A model generated the notes under the pieces. It was not told the origin of the DNA, searched no databases, and saw nothing but the letters and a program-made list of their open reading frames with translations. A DNA stretch of 64,000 bases from Clostridia bacterium (lineage in GTDB: Bacteria > Bacillota > Clostridia > Oscillospirales > Acutalibacteraceae), in contig JAFQEE010000018.1 in the NCBI GenBank assembly GCA_017399175.1, positions 1-64,000 of the forward strand, given 5' to 3'. The position numbers and the translations under genes were made by a program. Below, piece by piece: positions 37,653 to 45,661 of this stretch (position 1 is the stretch's first letter; the number at the start of each line of letters is the position of its first letter).

Positions 37653-37691
37653 GTAAAAAAATAAGCACCTCCGAAAATATACGGAGATGCC
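37653..37691 (-). promoter_or_regulatory. Attenuator: terminator with competing antiterminator
   Basis: On the minus strand GCATCTCCG (37690-37682) pairs with CGGAGGTGC (37673-37665), one wobble, and is followed by TTATTTTTTT. The left arm GGCATCTCC (37691-37683) can instead pair with GGAGAGCC inside the leader peptide gene (37745-37738, one bulge). The two folds exclude each other, the hallmark of translation-controlled attenuation. Confidence 0.75.
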
Positions 37692-37716
37692 TGTAAGTTC
37701 AGAAAGATATTTTACA

Positions 37717-37773
37717 TCATTCGCAAACGGACAAAACGGCTCTCCTAGTCATAAAATTAAGATTCTTCATCAT
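37717..37773 (-). CDS. Leader peptide MMKNLNFMTRRAVLSVCE
   Basis: Eighteen codons with a good ribosome site (GGCAGGTGG) and a TGA stop. It lies between the promoter and the terminator. Its codons 10-12 (AGG AGA GCC) form one strand of the antiterminator. A ribosome stalled in the first eight codons, as some antibiotics cause, would leave that strand free and let transcription continue into the operon. The peptide does not match the Erm or TetM leaders that I know. Confidence 0.65.
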   Translation of the reverse strand: MMKNLNFMTRRAVLSVCE

Positions 37774-37804
37774 TTTGTCCACCTGCCTTTCTAAGTTTTT
37801 TATA

Positions 37805-37833
37805 AGTATATCATTTCAGACAAAGTAAGTCAA
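37805..37833 (-). promoter_or_regulatory. Sigma-A promoter of the resistance-like operon
   Basis: On the minus strand: TTGACT (37833-37828), 17-bp spacer, TATACT (37810-37805). The leader peptide starts about 32 bases downstream of the -10 box. Confidence 0.85.
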
Positions 37834-37841
37834 TGTTTCGT

Positions 37842-37870
37842 TTGAAAAAAACTAATCACTATGTTATAAT
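37842..37870 (+). promoter_or_regulatory. Sigma-A promoter of the NTPase/radical-SAM operon
   Basis: TTGAAA (37842-37847), 17-bp spacer, perfect TATAAT (37865-37870). It is back-to-back with the resistance-operon promoter; the two -35 boxes are 8 bp apart. Confidence 0.85.
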
Positions 37871-37909
37871 AAAATGGATTGTAATTAAAAATAGAATGGA
37901 GATATAATT

Positions 37910-40201
37910 TTGAACAGTGATACAACACAGAATACAACGCCATCATTTACTGATATTCTTGATTTTATCGGTAATTTTGATACGATTTGCGGTATAATAT
38001 CTGTTGCAATAATAGTAGTACTTTTTGCATGGTTGTTATTAACATTCCGAAAAAAGATAAATAAAAGCACAAAAAAGCAAGTTGATTTTTTCATTTCTGA
38101 CGGGAAATATATACCGCAGATTTATATTGAGTTAAGCGAAGCAATGGAATGCTTGCGCTATTTTACATATAGCAACAAATGGAAAAAACGAATTATTAGA
38201 TGTTATAATACAGTTTTTAAAGGCTATGATGGCAAAGTAATCCTCAAAACTTTAAACACTAACATTAAAAGCAAGTTGTTTTTATTGCAAAAAACTGAAA
38301 CTATTAAAAGCAAAATTTCAAAGGCTCATAACGAATTGGAAAATATCAGAACATACAAAACAAAGGCTGAGGACGATAACAGAGAAGCATTTTTTCATAT
38401 GCGTCAATTAATATATTATAGAACTGATGCGTTAAAACAATGCGAACTTCTTATTGATTTAATAAAAGCCAAAAATCTAATTGTTATTGGCAGTGCAGGA
38501 AATGGAAAAACAAATTTGCTTTGCAGATTATCAGAAATGCTAATTAAAATTAAACTGCCCTGTCTTTTAATTAATGCACGAGATATTAATACTAATTGTT
38601 CAGATTATATCGTAAATAAGCTTCCTTTTGTAAAAAAGGTACATAATCACAGTGCTTTATTTTTAAGAATCTACGATTGTCTCTTGTTCTTACGCAGAAA
38701 ACACTTCTTTATTATCATTGATGCTATAAACGAAAATGACAGGGATGTTTTTGTTGAATCTTTAGGTTCTCTTTTAGATGATTTTTCAAAATCCAAGCGA
38801 ATAAAATTTATTTTGTCTTGTCGAAGTGAATATTTTGACTCAAGATATAGTCAGTATTTTAATAGTTGTGAATCTCAGCCATACAAATTGAAGCTTGATG
38901 AAATCCGTTATGATGAAAGGGCGAAAGAAAAAATATTTTCAGTTTATTCTGAATATTACAACATGCATACCCATTTACCAAAGTACATAAAGGATAGATT
39001 GTTGAATTCTCTTCTGTTAATGCGAATATTCTTTGAGGTTAATTCCAATCAAGAAAAATGTAATCTTGAATTACGAAACGCAGAGATATATAAAATGTAC
39101 ATTGATATGATTTCTTCAAAAACTATAGGTTTAGATTTGCATAAAATAATGAATAACATCTCAAAACTTATGGTAGATTCTTTGGATTTTGATAGCATAA
39201 AAATTGCAGATTTAGGCTTATCATCAAAAGATTTAGAAATGTTTCAAAATTGTTTGGATAATAATTTGATTATCAGCAGAAAACTTGTAGAGGGTACGGA
39301 TATTACCGAAAGAACATATGAAGTAATATATTTTGTTTTTGATGAGCTTAGAGATTTCTGTTTGTCCCGCTATTTACTGATAAAAGCTGAAGAGGAACAG
39401 GATAAATCTTTTACATCAGTTTTTTCGTTTTTAGAAACTATATTCAAAGAAAAAAAATCTCCTCTTGAAGGTGTTTTGAAGTATTCTTATTATTACTTAA
39501 AAAAGACAGAAAATGATGATGCCTGTATATTAATACTTGAAAAATACGGTTCTTCAGATGCTGTAAACATATATAACTTTAGGGATTACAGGGAAGAGAA
39601 GCGGTTGTTTAATAATATTGGCATGTCACTAATATTTACAGATTTTTCTGATTTGAAAGATTATGAGTTAGATTATGTTTCAAAATACATAATTAAAAAT
39701 CCTCTTGCATTTTGGAAAATCTTTTATATTTTACTTCAAAACGAGTACACAGATAACACGCCGGGGGTTTGTCTTGCCCTAGAAATTCTTCTTAATAATC
39801 ATTCGTATGAAGAAATTAGAAAAATCATCAATGCTTTCTTTAATGACAAGGAGAAATTCTATTCTTATATGTCATCAAATGAATCAAGGCAAATTGAGGT
39901 GTTATGTGATTCTTTAGATATGCTTAAACAAGCAAAAGGAGATTTTTCATTTGAGTTAAAACAGTTTTTATTGTTAATTGCAACAATAGAATCCGATGAA
40001 AATTTGCTTTATGAATTTAAAGAGTTTACTTTGGATACAAATGTTTTTGATTCATTAAAAGAAAGAATGAAGTCTTCAGAATTGATTGATGATTTAGAAA
40101 AAATAAAAGAGAGCCTTTTAGCTCAACCTTTAATGATTGAGGATTTAAAGGAATTCTTAAAATCGTTAGAAACGGAGGTTGCCGATTTATATGGTGATTA
40201 A
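37910..40201 (+). CDS. Membrane-anchored STAND/NACHT-like NTPase
   Basis: The 763-aa protein has an N-terminal transmembrane helix (about 25-45), then a charged linker, then a P-loop NTPase core: Walker A 'VIGSAGNGKTNLLCRL' (about 192-207), Walker B-like 'HFFIIIDAINEND' (about 264-276) and sensor 'ILSCRSEYFDS'. The long helical C-terminus could be a sensing arm. The start is TTG 37910 with GGAG at the right distance. Similar NTPases act as threat sensors in anti-phage systems. It heads an operon ending with a radical SAM enzyme; that pairing is unusual. Confidence 0.72.
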   Translation: MNSDTTQNTTPSFTDILDFIGNFDTICGIISVAIIVVLFAWLLLTFRKKINKSTKKQVDFFISDGKYIPQIYIELSEAMECLRYFTYSNKWKKRIIRCYNTVFKGYDGKVILKTLNTNIKSKLFLLQKTETIKSKISKAHNELENIRTYKTKAEDDNREAFFHMRQLIYYRTDALKQCELLIDLIKAKNLIVIGSAGNGKTNLLCRLSEMLIKIKLPCLLINARDINTNCSDYIVNKLPFVKKVHNHSALFLRIYDCLLFLRRKHFFIIIDAINENDRDVFVESLGSLLDDFSKSKRIKFILSCRSEYFDSRYSQYFNSCESQPYKLKLDEIRYDERAKEKIFSVYSEYYNMHTHLPKYIKDRLLNSLLLMRIFFEVNSNQEKCNLELRNAEIYKMYIDMISSKTIGLDLHKIMNNISKLMVDSLDFDSIKIADLGLSSKDLEMFQNCLDNNLIISRKLVEGTDITERTYEVIYFVFDELRDFCLSRYLLIKAEEEQDKSFTSVFSFLETIFKEKKSPLEGVLKYSYYYLKKTENDDACILILEKYGSSDAVNIYNFRDYREEKRLFNNIGMSLIFTDFSDLKDYELDYVSKYIIKNPLAFWKIFYILLQNEYTDNTPGVCLALEILLNNHSYEEIRKIINAFFNDKEKFYSYMSSNESRQIEVLCDSLDMLKQAKGDFSFELKQFLLLIATIESDENLLYEFKEFTLDTNVFDSLKERMKSSELIDDLEKIKESLLAQPLMIEDLKEFLKSLETEVADLYGD

Positions 40202-40571
40202 TGATAAATCCGGATTCTTTATCAAGAAATATTATGTAAATAGATTTTTGATAATGCACTATTTTGGTGTAAAAAGAAATAGTTATGCCGGAAGCGTCAT
40301 AGAGCGAATTTACGACTACTATTGTATGGGGGCATCTTCTCTTTTTATTGAATATTTGAAATATTACAAACATGAATTTAATTCTTACGATGACTTTTTG
40401 CTTAGAAAGTACAATTTTTTTATTAATGAAATTAACCGTATAAACAAATATTTACTGTTCTATAAAAATTTACGTCTAACGGAAGATGGTGGCTTAGAGA
40501 ATATGATGTATGATGAAAAATTCCGAGAAACAATTATAAAATTCTTAGGAGGAAGTTATATTGAAGATTAG
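40191..40571 (+). CDS. Small protein of unknown function
   Basis: About 126 residues, aromatic- and Lys-rich, probably helical ('SLFIEYLKYYKHEFNSYDDF'). It overlaps the NTPase end by 11 bases and the next start by 11 bases, so the genes are tightly coupled. ATG 40191 with GGAGG upstream is chosen over TTG 40179. No known domain. Confidence 0.6.
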   Translation: MVINDKSGFFIKKYYVNRFLIMHYFGVKRNSYAGSVIERIYDYYCMGASSLFIEYLKYYKHEFNSYDDFLLRKYNFFINEINRINKYLLFYKNLRLTEDGGLENMMYDEKFRETIIKFLGGSYIED

Positions 40572-40959
40572 AGATGGTTTTGTAACAAATAGTTCCTCAA
40601 CGAATTATATTATAATTTCAAAAAAAGAGTTAACGCACGATTATCTTTATAAAAAACTTGGATTCAGTAAATCATCAAAAATCCTATCTTTAGGTTCAGA
40701 TTTATCAACCGATTTACTCAGTGGCACAGAAAGTGGCGTCCGTTGGTTTGATGTTGAGAAGATAGACTATGATACTGTCTTAAAAATTTTTGGTGAAGAA
40801 ACTGCAAAGAAATATAAAGAATTAACTCAAAAAGGATTCTATACATATCTTGGTCATATTAATAGTGATGACAGTTGTTTAACTTCTTTTATGACAACAG
40901 ATCGATTTGAAATTGATGATAAAGATTTCTATATGAACGGTTTAAACTGCGGTTGGTGA
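40561..40959 (+). CDS. 'KIRxGFVTNSSST' small protein, possible radical-SAM substrate
   Basis: The 132-aa protein starts at TTG 40561 behind a perfect AGGAGG. Its N-terminus 'MKIRDGFVTNSSSTNYIII' matches the widespread but uncharacterised 'MKIRNGFVSNSSSSSF' opening seen in many bacterial and phage small proteins. It ends 'FYMNGLNCGW'. The radical SAM gene begins four bases after its stop. A role as substrate or partner of that enzyme is inferred; no leader-core cleavage site can be named. Confidence 0.6.
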   Translation: MKIRDGFVTNSSSTNYIIISKKELTHDYLYKKLGFSKSSKILSLGSDLSTDLLSGTESGVRWFDVEKIDYDTVLKIFGEETAKKYKELTQKGFYTYLGHINSDDSCLTSFMTTDRFEIDDKDFYMNGLNCGW

Positions 40960-40963
40960 AATT

Positions 40964-42055
40964 ATGCTGTATTATAAAGACCAAAAGTATAATTTTATAG
41001 AGTTTTTTAATCAAGAAAACGGAACCTTAATGCGTACAAATATCATTAAAAATGGTGTGGAAACCGCAGAGGAACCCAATATGCGTTCTTTTCCTGAATT
41101 AATAGATATTGGTATTATGGGAACTTGTCATGCTGGTTTGTCAGGTATTTGTGCAAAAGCAGGTATAGATTGTTATCAAAATGCGACATCACGTCAAAGA
41201 AACAATATGCCTGTTGAAAAATATGAAGCAATAATTTCTCAGTGTAGAAATAAGAGTTTTCAAGTGGCTTTAGGAGGGGCAGGAGACCCTAATAAGCATG
41301 AAAATTTCGAGCAGATATTAAAGATTACACGAGATAATAATATTGTCCCTAATTTGACTACAAGTGGTTATAACATTTCTGAGTATGAAATCAAATTGAT
41401 TAAGACATATTGTGGTGCAGTTGCGGTATCTTTCTATTCGACATTAAATAAAAACGGCCGTGAAACAAATTTGAATACACTATCAACAATTCAAAAATTT
41501 GTTGATAGTAACTGTATTACAAATATTCATTATGTTGTTTCTAAACAAAATATAGATGAAGTAATTTATAGACTTGAAAAAAACTTATTTCCAAGCGGTA
41601 TAAATGCAATAATTTTTCTTCTATACAAGCCTGTCGGTCTTGCATCTAAAGATAAAATGCTAACTGCAAACGATCCAAGATATTTAAAGTTTTTAGAATT
41701 AGTTACTAACAACAAAACTAATTTTAAAATAGGCTTTGATTCATGCCAAACCCCCGCAGTATTAAATTTTTGTTCAAATGTAGCCACCGAGTCTCTTGAA
41801 TTCTGTGAAGCTGCAAGGTTTTCTATGTACATAGATTGTGATTTGCTTGCATATCCATGTTCTTTTGGTCATGATTGTGATGTTTACTCTGTTGATTTAT
41901 CAAAGTATTCTATTGATGATGCGTGGAATTCAACAAATTTTAATATGTTTCGTTCGAAACAGAATACTGCGTGTTCTAACTGTAGCAAAAATAACATTTG
42001 CAGAAATTGTGCTTTGGATATTGATTTGAATGTTTGTGGCAAGTTTTTGAGATAA
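40964..42055 (+). CDS. Radical SAM/SPASM-type enzyme
   Basis: The 363-aa protein has an unusual iron-sulfur motif 'TCHAGLSGICAKAGIDCYQ' (Cys-x7-Cys-x6-Cys, residues about 55-73). It then has 'VALGGAGDPNKHENFEQIL', 'PNLTTSGYNISEYE' and 'CGAVAVSFYS', a coherent radical SAM barrel family that I recognise as conserved but uncharacterised. The C-terminus has SPASM-like cysteines ('CSNCSKNNICRNCALD'). Such enzymes usually modify peptides. It is the last gene of the operon from 37842 and is followed by a strong terminator. Confidence 0.82.
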   Translation: MLYYKDQKYNFIEFFNQENGTLMRTNIIKNGVETAEEPNMRSFPELIDIGIMGTCHAGLSGICAKAGIDCYQNATSRQRNNMPVEKYEAIISQCRNKSFQVALGGAGDPNKHENFEQILKITRDNNIVPNLTTSGYNISEYEIKLIKTYCGAVAVSFYSTLNKNGRETNLNTLSTIQKFVDSNCITNIHYVVSKQNIDEVIYRLEKNLFPSGINAIIFLLYKPVGLASKDKMLTANDPRYLKFLELVTNNKTNFKIGFDSCQTPAVLNFCSNVATESLEFCEAARFSMYIDCDLLAYPCSFGHDCDVYSVDLSKYSIDDAWNSTNFNMFRSKQNTACSNCSKNNICRNCALDIDLNVCGKFLR

Positions 42056-42072
42056 AAAATAATAACAAAGTA

Positions 42073-42106
42073 AAAGTAGTCAACAGAAATCTGCTGACTA
42101 CTTTTT
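42073..42106 (+). terminator. Terminator of the radical-SAM operon
   Basis: AAGTAGTCA (42074-42082) pairs with TGACTACTT (42095-42103), extended inward by CAG/CTG. It is followed by a T-run. Confidence 0.85.
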
Positions 42107-42131
42107 GGCTAATTGTTATGTCATAGATTAT

Positions 42132-42497
42132 TTAGTTGTATATTAATTCTGTTGTAACAACATATTTTGCTCTTGCCTCAATGTTTTGTATACGACATAC
42201 CCACTCCATCTGATTTTCTTCTTTTAGTTGTTCGGTTAAACCTTCAGCTTCTTTCATTTGCTCTATGAGAGTGTCATACATCTCACGAGCCTGCTTTTCA
42301 ACCTCGGCACATTGTTGATACAGTCTGCCTTGGGTAAGTAGTGTTGTAAATAATACCTTTTTGTTTTTTAGCAGATAATCTTTGTACAACATACCCCATT
42401 TACCAAGGGTAACACCTGCTTCTTCGGGTGGTAATATGAGTTTAGGAATGTTGAAATCTCCAACACGGCGATAACTGATAGTGTTTTTGTTTGACAT
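42132..42497 (-). CDS. tnpV: TnpV-type transposon-encoded protein
   Basis: About 121 residues matching the TnpV family: 'YRRVGDFNIPKLILPPEE', 'LGKWGMLYKDYLLKNKK', 'GLTEQLKEENQMEWVCRI' and 'RAKYVVTTELIYN'. The start ATG 42497 follows AAGGAGG; the longer frame to 42584 is not needed. TnpV is cargo of Tn4451-like elements. Its exact role is not established. Here it is alone, so this is probably an element remnant. Confidence 0.82.
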   Translation of the reverse strand: MSNKNTISYRRVGDFNIPKLILPPEEAGVTLGKWGMLYKDYLLKNKKVLFTTLLTQGRLYQQCAEVEKQAREMYDTLIEQMKEAEGLTEQLKEENQMEWVCRIQNIEARAKYVVTTELIYN

Positions 42498-42668
42498 AAA
42501 AAGTCCTCCTTTAAATTTTGTACTTACATTGTACAAATTAAAGAAGGATTTGTCGAATGTGCAAATATAAAAAAAGAAAACCAAGAAAGATTTTACTCTC
42601 TCTTGGTTATTTCTTTTCCTTCAGCAATGCACGGTATCTAATGACTGTTTTTATAAACTGTCCTTAGC

Positions 42669-42692
42669 AACCCCGCGCATTAGCCGGGGGTT
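42669..42692. repeat. Right-end hairpin of the IS200-type element
   Basis: AACCCCGCGC and GCCGGGGGTT-type arms pair imperfectly. The adjoining TAAACTGTCCTTAGC (42654-42668) is shared exactly with the solo end at 24324-24338. Confidence 0.65.
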
Positions 42693-42769
42693 CTTCATAT
42701 GCGGGCAAAGCCCTATGATACTGGCATCGCCTCAAGGCGTACCCTACGACTACCTTCTGCAAAGGCTTT

Positions 42770-43228
42770 TTACTTGTTACCCGTAAACGGGTCTATGTAT
42801 TCTTTGAGCGTCATTTGGTCATGCATCATATCTTCTTTGAGCTGATTCTGTATGTACTCTGCTATCTTTTTAGTGTTCTTTCCTACTGTATCTACATAAT
42901 ATCCTCTACACCAAAAACTTCTATTTCCATACTTGTACTTCAAATTTGCATGACGCTCAAAGATTATTAGCGTACTTTTTCCCTTTAGAAATCCTACGAA
43001 TCCAGCCACACTCATCTTTGGTGGTATTTCCACTAGCATATGTATATGGTCTGGGCATATTTCAGCTTCTATGGTATTTACCTGCTTCCAATTACATAAT
43101 TCTCGCAGTATCTTTCCTATTTCTTCTTTACGTTCTCCATAAAATTCTTTTCTTCTGAATTTTGGTGCAAATACTATGTGATATTTGCAATTCCATGTTG
43201 TATGTGCTAAACTTTTATTGTCATTCAT
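42770..43228 (-). CDS. tnpA: IS200/IS605 transposase TnpA (Y1 HUH)
   Basis: The 152-aa single-strand transposase has the HUH motif 'CPDHIHMLVEIPP' and the catalytic Tyr in 'YYVDTVGKNTKKIAEYIQNQ'. The opening is 'TTWNCKYHIVFAPKFRRK'. Full length and intact, so possibly active. AGGAGG precedes ATG 43228. Confidence 0.93.
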   Translation of the reverse strand: MNDNKSLAHTTWNCKYHIVFAPKFRRKEFYGERKEEIGKILRELCNWKQVNTIEAEICPDHIHMLVEIPPKMSVAGFVGFLKGKSTLIIFERHANLKYKYGNRSFWCRGYYVDTVGKNTKKIAEYIQNQLKEDMMHDQMTLKEYIDPFTGNK

Positions 43229-43327
43229 TTTGAATGTCCTCCTTTTGATTTTCTATGCAGTTGGTAGCCGCATTTCCATTATATCAAAAGGAGTTTTATT
43301 TTTATACTCATCGCTAAAGCTTTTTTG

Positions 43328-43350
43328 AACCCCTGGCACAGCCAGGGGTT
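43328..43350. repeat. Left-end hairpin of the IS200-type element
   Basis: AACCCCTGGC and GCCAGGGGTT form a perfect 10-bp stem with an ACA loop, 100 bases upstream of tnpA. Confidence 0.75.
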
Positions 43351-43487
43351 TTCGAATACAAGAAATATGGTGTCGGTGAAAACCGACACCATAAGGAGTT
43401 TTATATGTTTTATGCCTATACGCAAAATATGAAACTATAATAGAGCTAAAATTGATCGAACGAAATCTATGACAAAATATTAAAAAT

Positions 43488-44063
43488 TTATTCTCTTTTT
43501 TCTTTAAATTCATTATTAAACTTATCAAATCTTTTTTCTATTTTAAGATAAGAATTGTTTTTTTCAATGTCATCTAATACTTTCTTGAGAAACTTCGATA
43601 TTATTTTATAGTATTTAATCACACTTTCATCTGCATTGTTTTTTTCATCAAACAAATAATTGTCTATTATATTTTTTGTTTGCTGTAAAACTTTCGTAGA
43701 TCTTGCGTAAAAAGCCTTTCTGTAAAAAAAAGTATTTGGTGATTCAGTATTTTTATTACTTCCAGGCAAATATGCAACACGTAAACGACTTAAAACTAAA
43801 TCGCACATTGTAAACATATCATATTCTCTTAACGGATACTTATCTTTTGAACTTAGTTTTACATATAAATAGTTGTAACAATTATGAAAATCAAATCCTT
43901 TATTTATTTCATCAATACCAGGTTTAAGTGGTCGTTTTTTATCTTCTCCCTGAATTGATAAATCACCGTAATATAGCATTTGATACTGTCTGTTATATAT
44001 TTGAAAATTACTTTCTTTTTTTCCGCTTACAGAATGATTATTCAATGTATATTTAACTAACAT
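43488..44063 (-). CDS. Unknown protein beside the NTPase remnant
   Basis: The 191-aa basic protein ('FDFHNCYNYLYVKLSSKDKY', 'LRVAYLPGSNK') is not recognised. Its ATG 44063 overlaps the stop of the upstream frame (ATGTTAG), so it was coupled to the STAND-type gene. It may be intact even though its partner is broken. Confidence 0.55.
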   Translation of the reverse strand: MLVKYTLNNHSVSGKKESNFQIYNRQYQMLYYGDLSIQGEDKKRPLKPGIDEINKGFDFHNCYNYLYVKLSSKDKYPLREYDMFTMCDLVLSRLRVAYLPGSNKNTESPNTFFYRKAFYARSTKVLQQTKNIIDNYLFDEKNNADESVIKYYKIISKFLKKVLDDIEKNNSYLKIEKRFDKFNNEFKEKRE

Positions 44064-45619
44064 ATTGATATTTTTTTGTCCATAAGTTCAAACAAGTTTA
44101 TTGAGTGCATTAAACCTAGTCCAATAAAATTATCTAATTTTTGTGCATTATCATCTCCTTTTATTAACCATAGATTTTCTTCACATAGAAAATCATTATT
44201 TATCTCAGTATCGTCTGATTGGCATTCTTGTGTAAGATAAGACTTGTAAATTTCAGCACATTTATCCCGTAGAGATTTATACAATTTGTCTCTAAATGGA
44301 GAGTAAATTTGCAAATGAGCAAGACAGTAAATTAAGGTTGATAGAGTACAATTACTGAGTTCTTTTCGTTTTAGCAATTGTTGACATACAATTATAAATT
44401 TATTTGTATCGCTCCAAAGTTTTCTAATAATAACAGAAATGTTTCTTGATATAAATTCATTTAAAATTGAATCTTTTTCAATCTCATCATTAGGGTTTTC
44501 CGCGAAATAACGTAATTCTCTGTTATAGTGTAATGCAATTAAATACTCTCTTGCGTCTTTATATTTTTTTATAAATAAAAATGTGTTGTAAACTTTATCA
44601 GGATATTAACAGATAGGTTTGTGCATTCTTCGATTTACATTTGACACATCATCATTTAAGTGCTTAAACTTCTCATAAGTATAGCCTTTGTATGCAAATA
44701 GATATGCCATAACAGGTGCATATTTAACAAAGCCATACCCTAGTTTATTTAAACATATTTCATATTGTCTATCGATATAGTATCCATAGATTTCAGGGAC
44801 TGATTCATTAAAATGTCTTAATTCGTTACTATCTTTAATTGTTGTTGCAATAAAGTTGTAGTTTTGATACATAAACCCCGGAGTAATTGTCAGTCGTCTG
44901 AATTTTCTTATAATTTCACATACATTTTCAACTAATTTATCATCAATTTCAGTCGGATATGCAGAACCATCACGTATTTCTTTTTTCAATAGTACATTAT
45001 CTGAAATACGAAGGCTAAATTTTTTAAGTTTTAAAAATGCTTCAACAAAACTAACGAAGCGTATATCTTCAGCTCCTGCTTCTCGAACATCAATGGGATT
45101 GAAATACATAATATCACTTATATCATTATATTTTCTTGATGGCATTGTATTTTTAAAACTTGGTAATCTTTGTTGGCTAAATGACAAAATATAATGTGAG
45201 CCACTATACTTGGATAAAACATCTAAGACACAGCGTCCCACGCTATCTTCAGTAGTATAACTCCAACAATCTTGTTCATCTAATCCATCTATAATATAGC
45301 ATACTGAGTGATGTTCTTTGAGTGCTATATTTTGTACGTTTTTTGTAAAATCTTCAAAAGTATCTTTTACAGCATTATAATATGGGCTGTTATGTCTTAA
45401 TTTTTCTTCTAATTCAGCACTTTCCAAGTTGAAATATGCTGGTATAAAGTCAATTTTACCAACACTATATTGATATAGTAAAAATATGTAAAACAAGCCA
45501 AGAAATGTACTTTTTCCAGAACTATTCTCACCTCGAATATTTAGTAGATTTTCAGAAGTAGAATTGTCCATTTGTTCCTTTATTCGTTCAAGTACAAAAT
45601 CAAATATATTTATGTCCAT
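44057..45619 (-). pseudogene. STAND-type NTPase broken by an in-frame TAA
   Basis: One frame of 520 residues is interrupted only by TAA at 44608-44606. The first part has a P-loop 'IRGENSSGKSTFLGLFYIF' and Walker B 'CYIIDGLDEQDCW'. After the stop the same frame goes on sensibly with 'YPDKVYNTFLFIKKYKDARE' and 'LIALHYNRELRYFAENP' to TAG 44057. The start is ATG 45619. The frame is also open upstream to 45661, so it may once have been fused to the metallophosphoesterase. A truncated 338-aa product could still form. Confidence 0.7.
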
Positions 45620-45661
45620 CAAAGAAGTATCAATAACACCATTTTTTCTATATTTACAAAT

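Larger units (their letters stand above)
42650..43390 (-). mobile_element. IS200/IS605-type insertion sequence (TnpA only)
   Basis: A single tnpA gene is framed by subterminal hairpins: left end 43328-43350 (AACCCCTGGC/GCCAGGGGTT, perfect, upstream of tnpA) and right end 42669-42692 (AACCCC-based stem). There is no tnpB. The borders given are approximate, because these elements leave no inverted repeats or target duplication. Confidence 0.75.

Noticed and set aside
40179..40190. TTG 40179 as start of the second gene of the radical-SAM operon
   Set aside because: The GGAGG box directly abuts TTG 40179; ATG 40191 has a more workable spacing.
42132..43390. TnpV and TnpA as one transposon
   Set aside because: TnpV belongs to Tn4451-type cargo and lies outside the IS200 right-end hairpin; the two are neighbours only.
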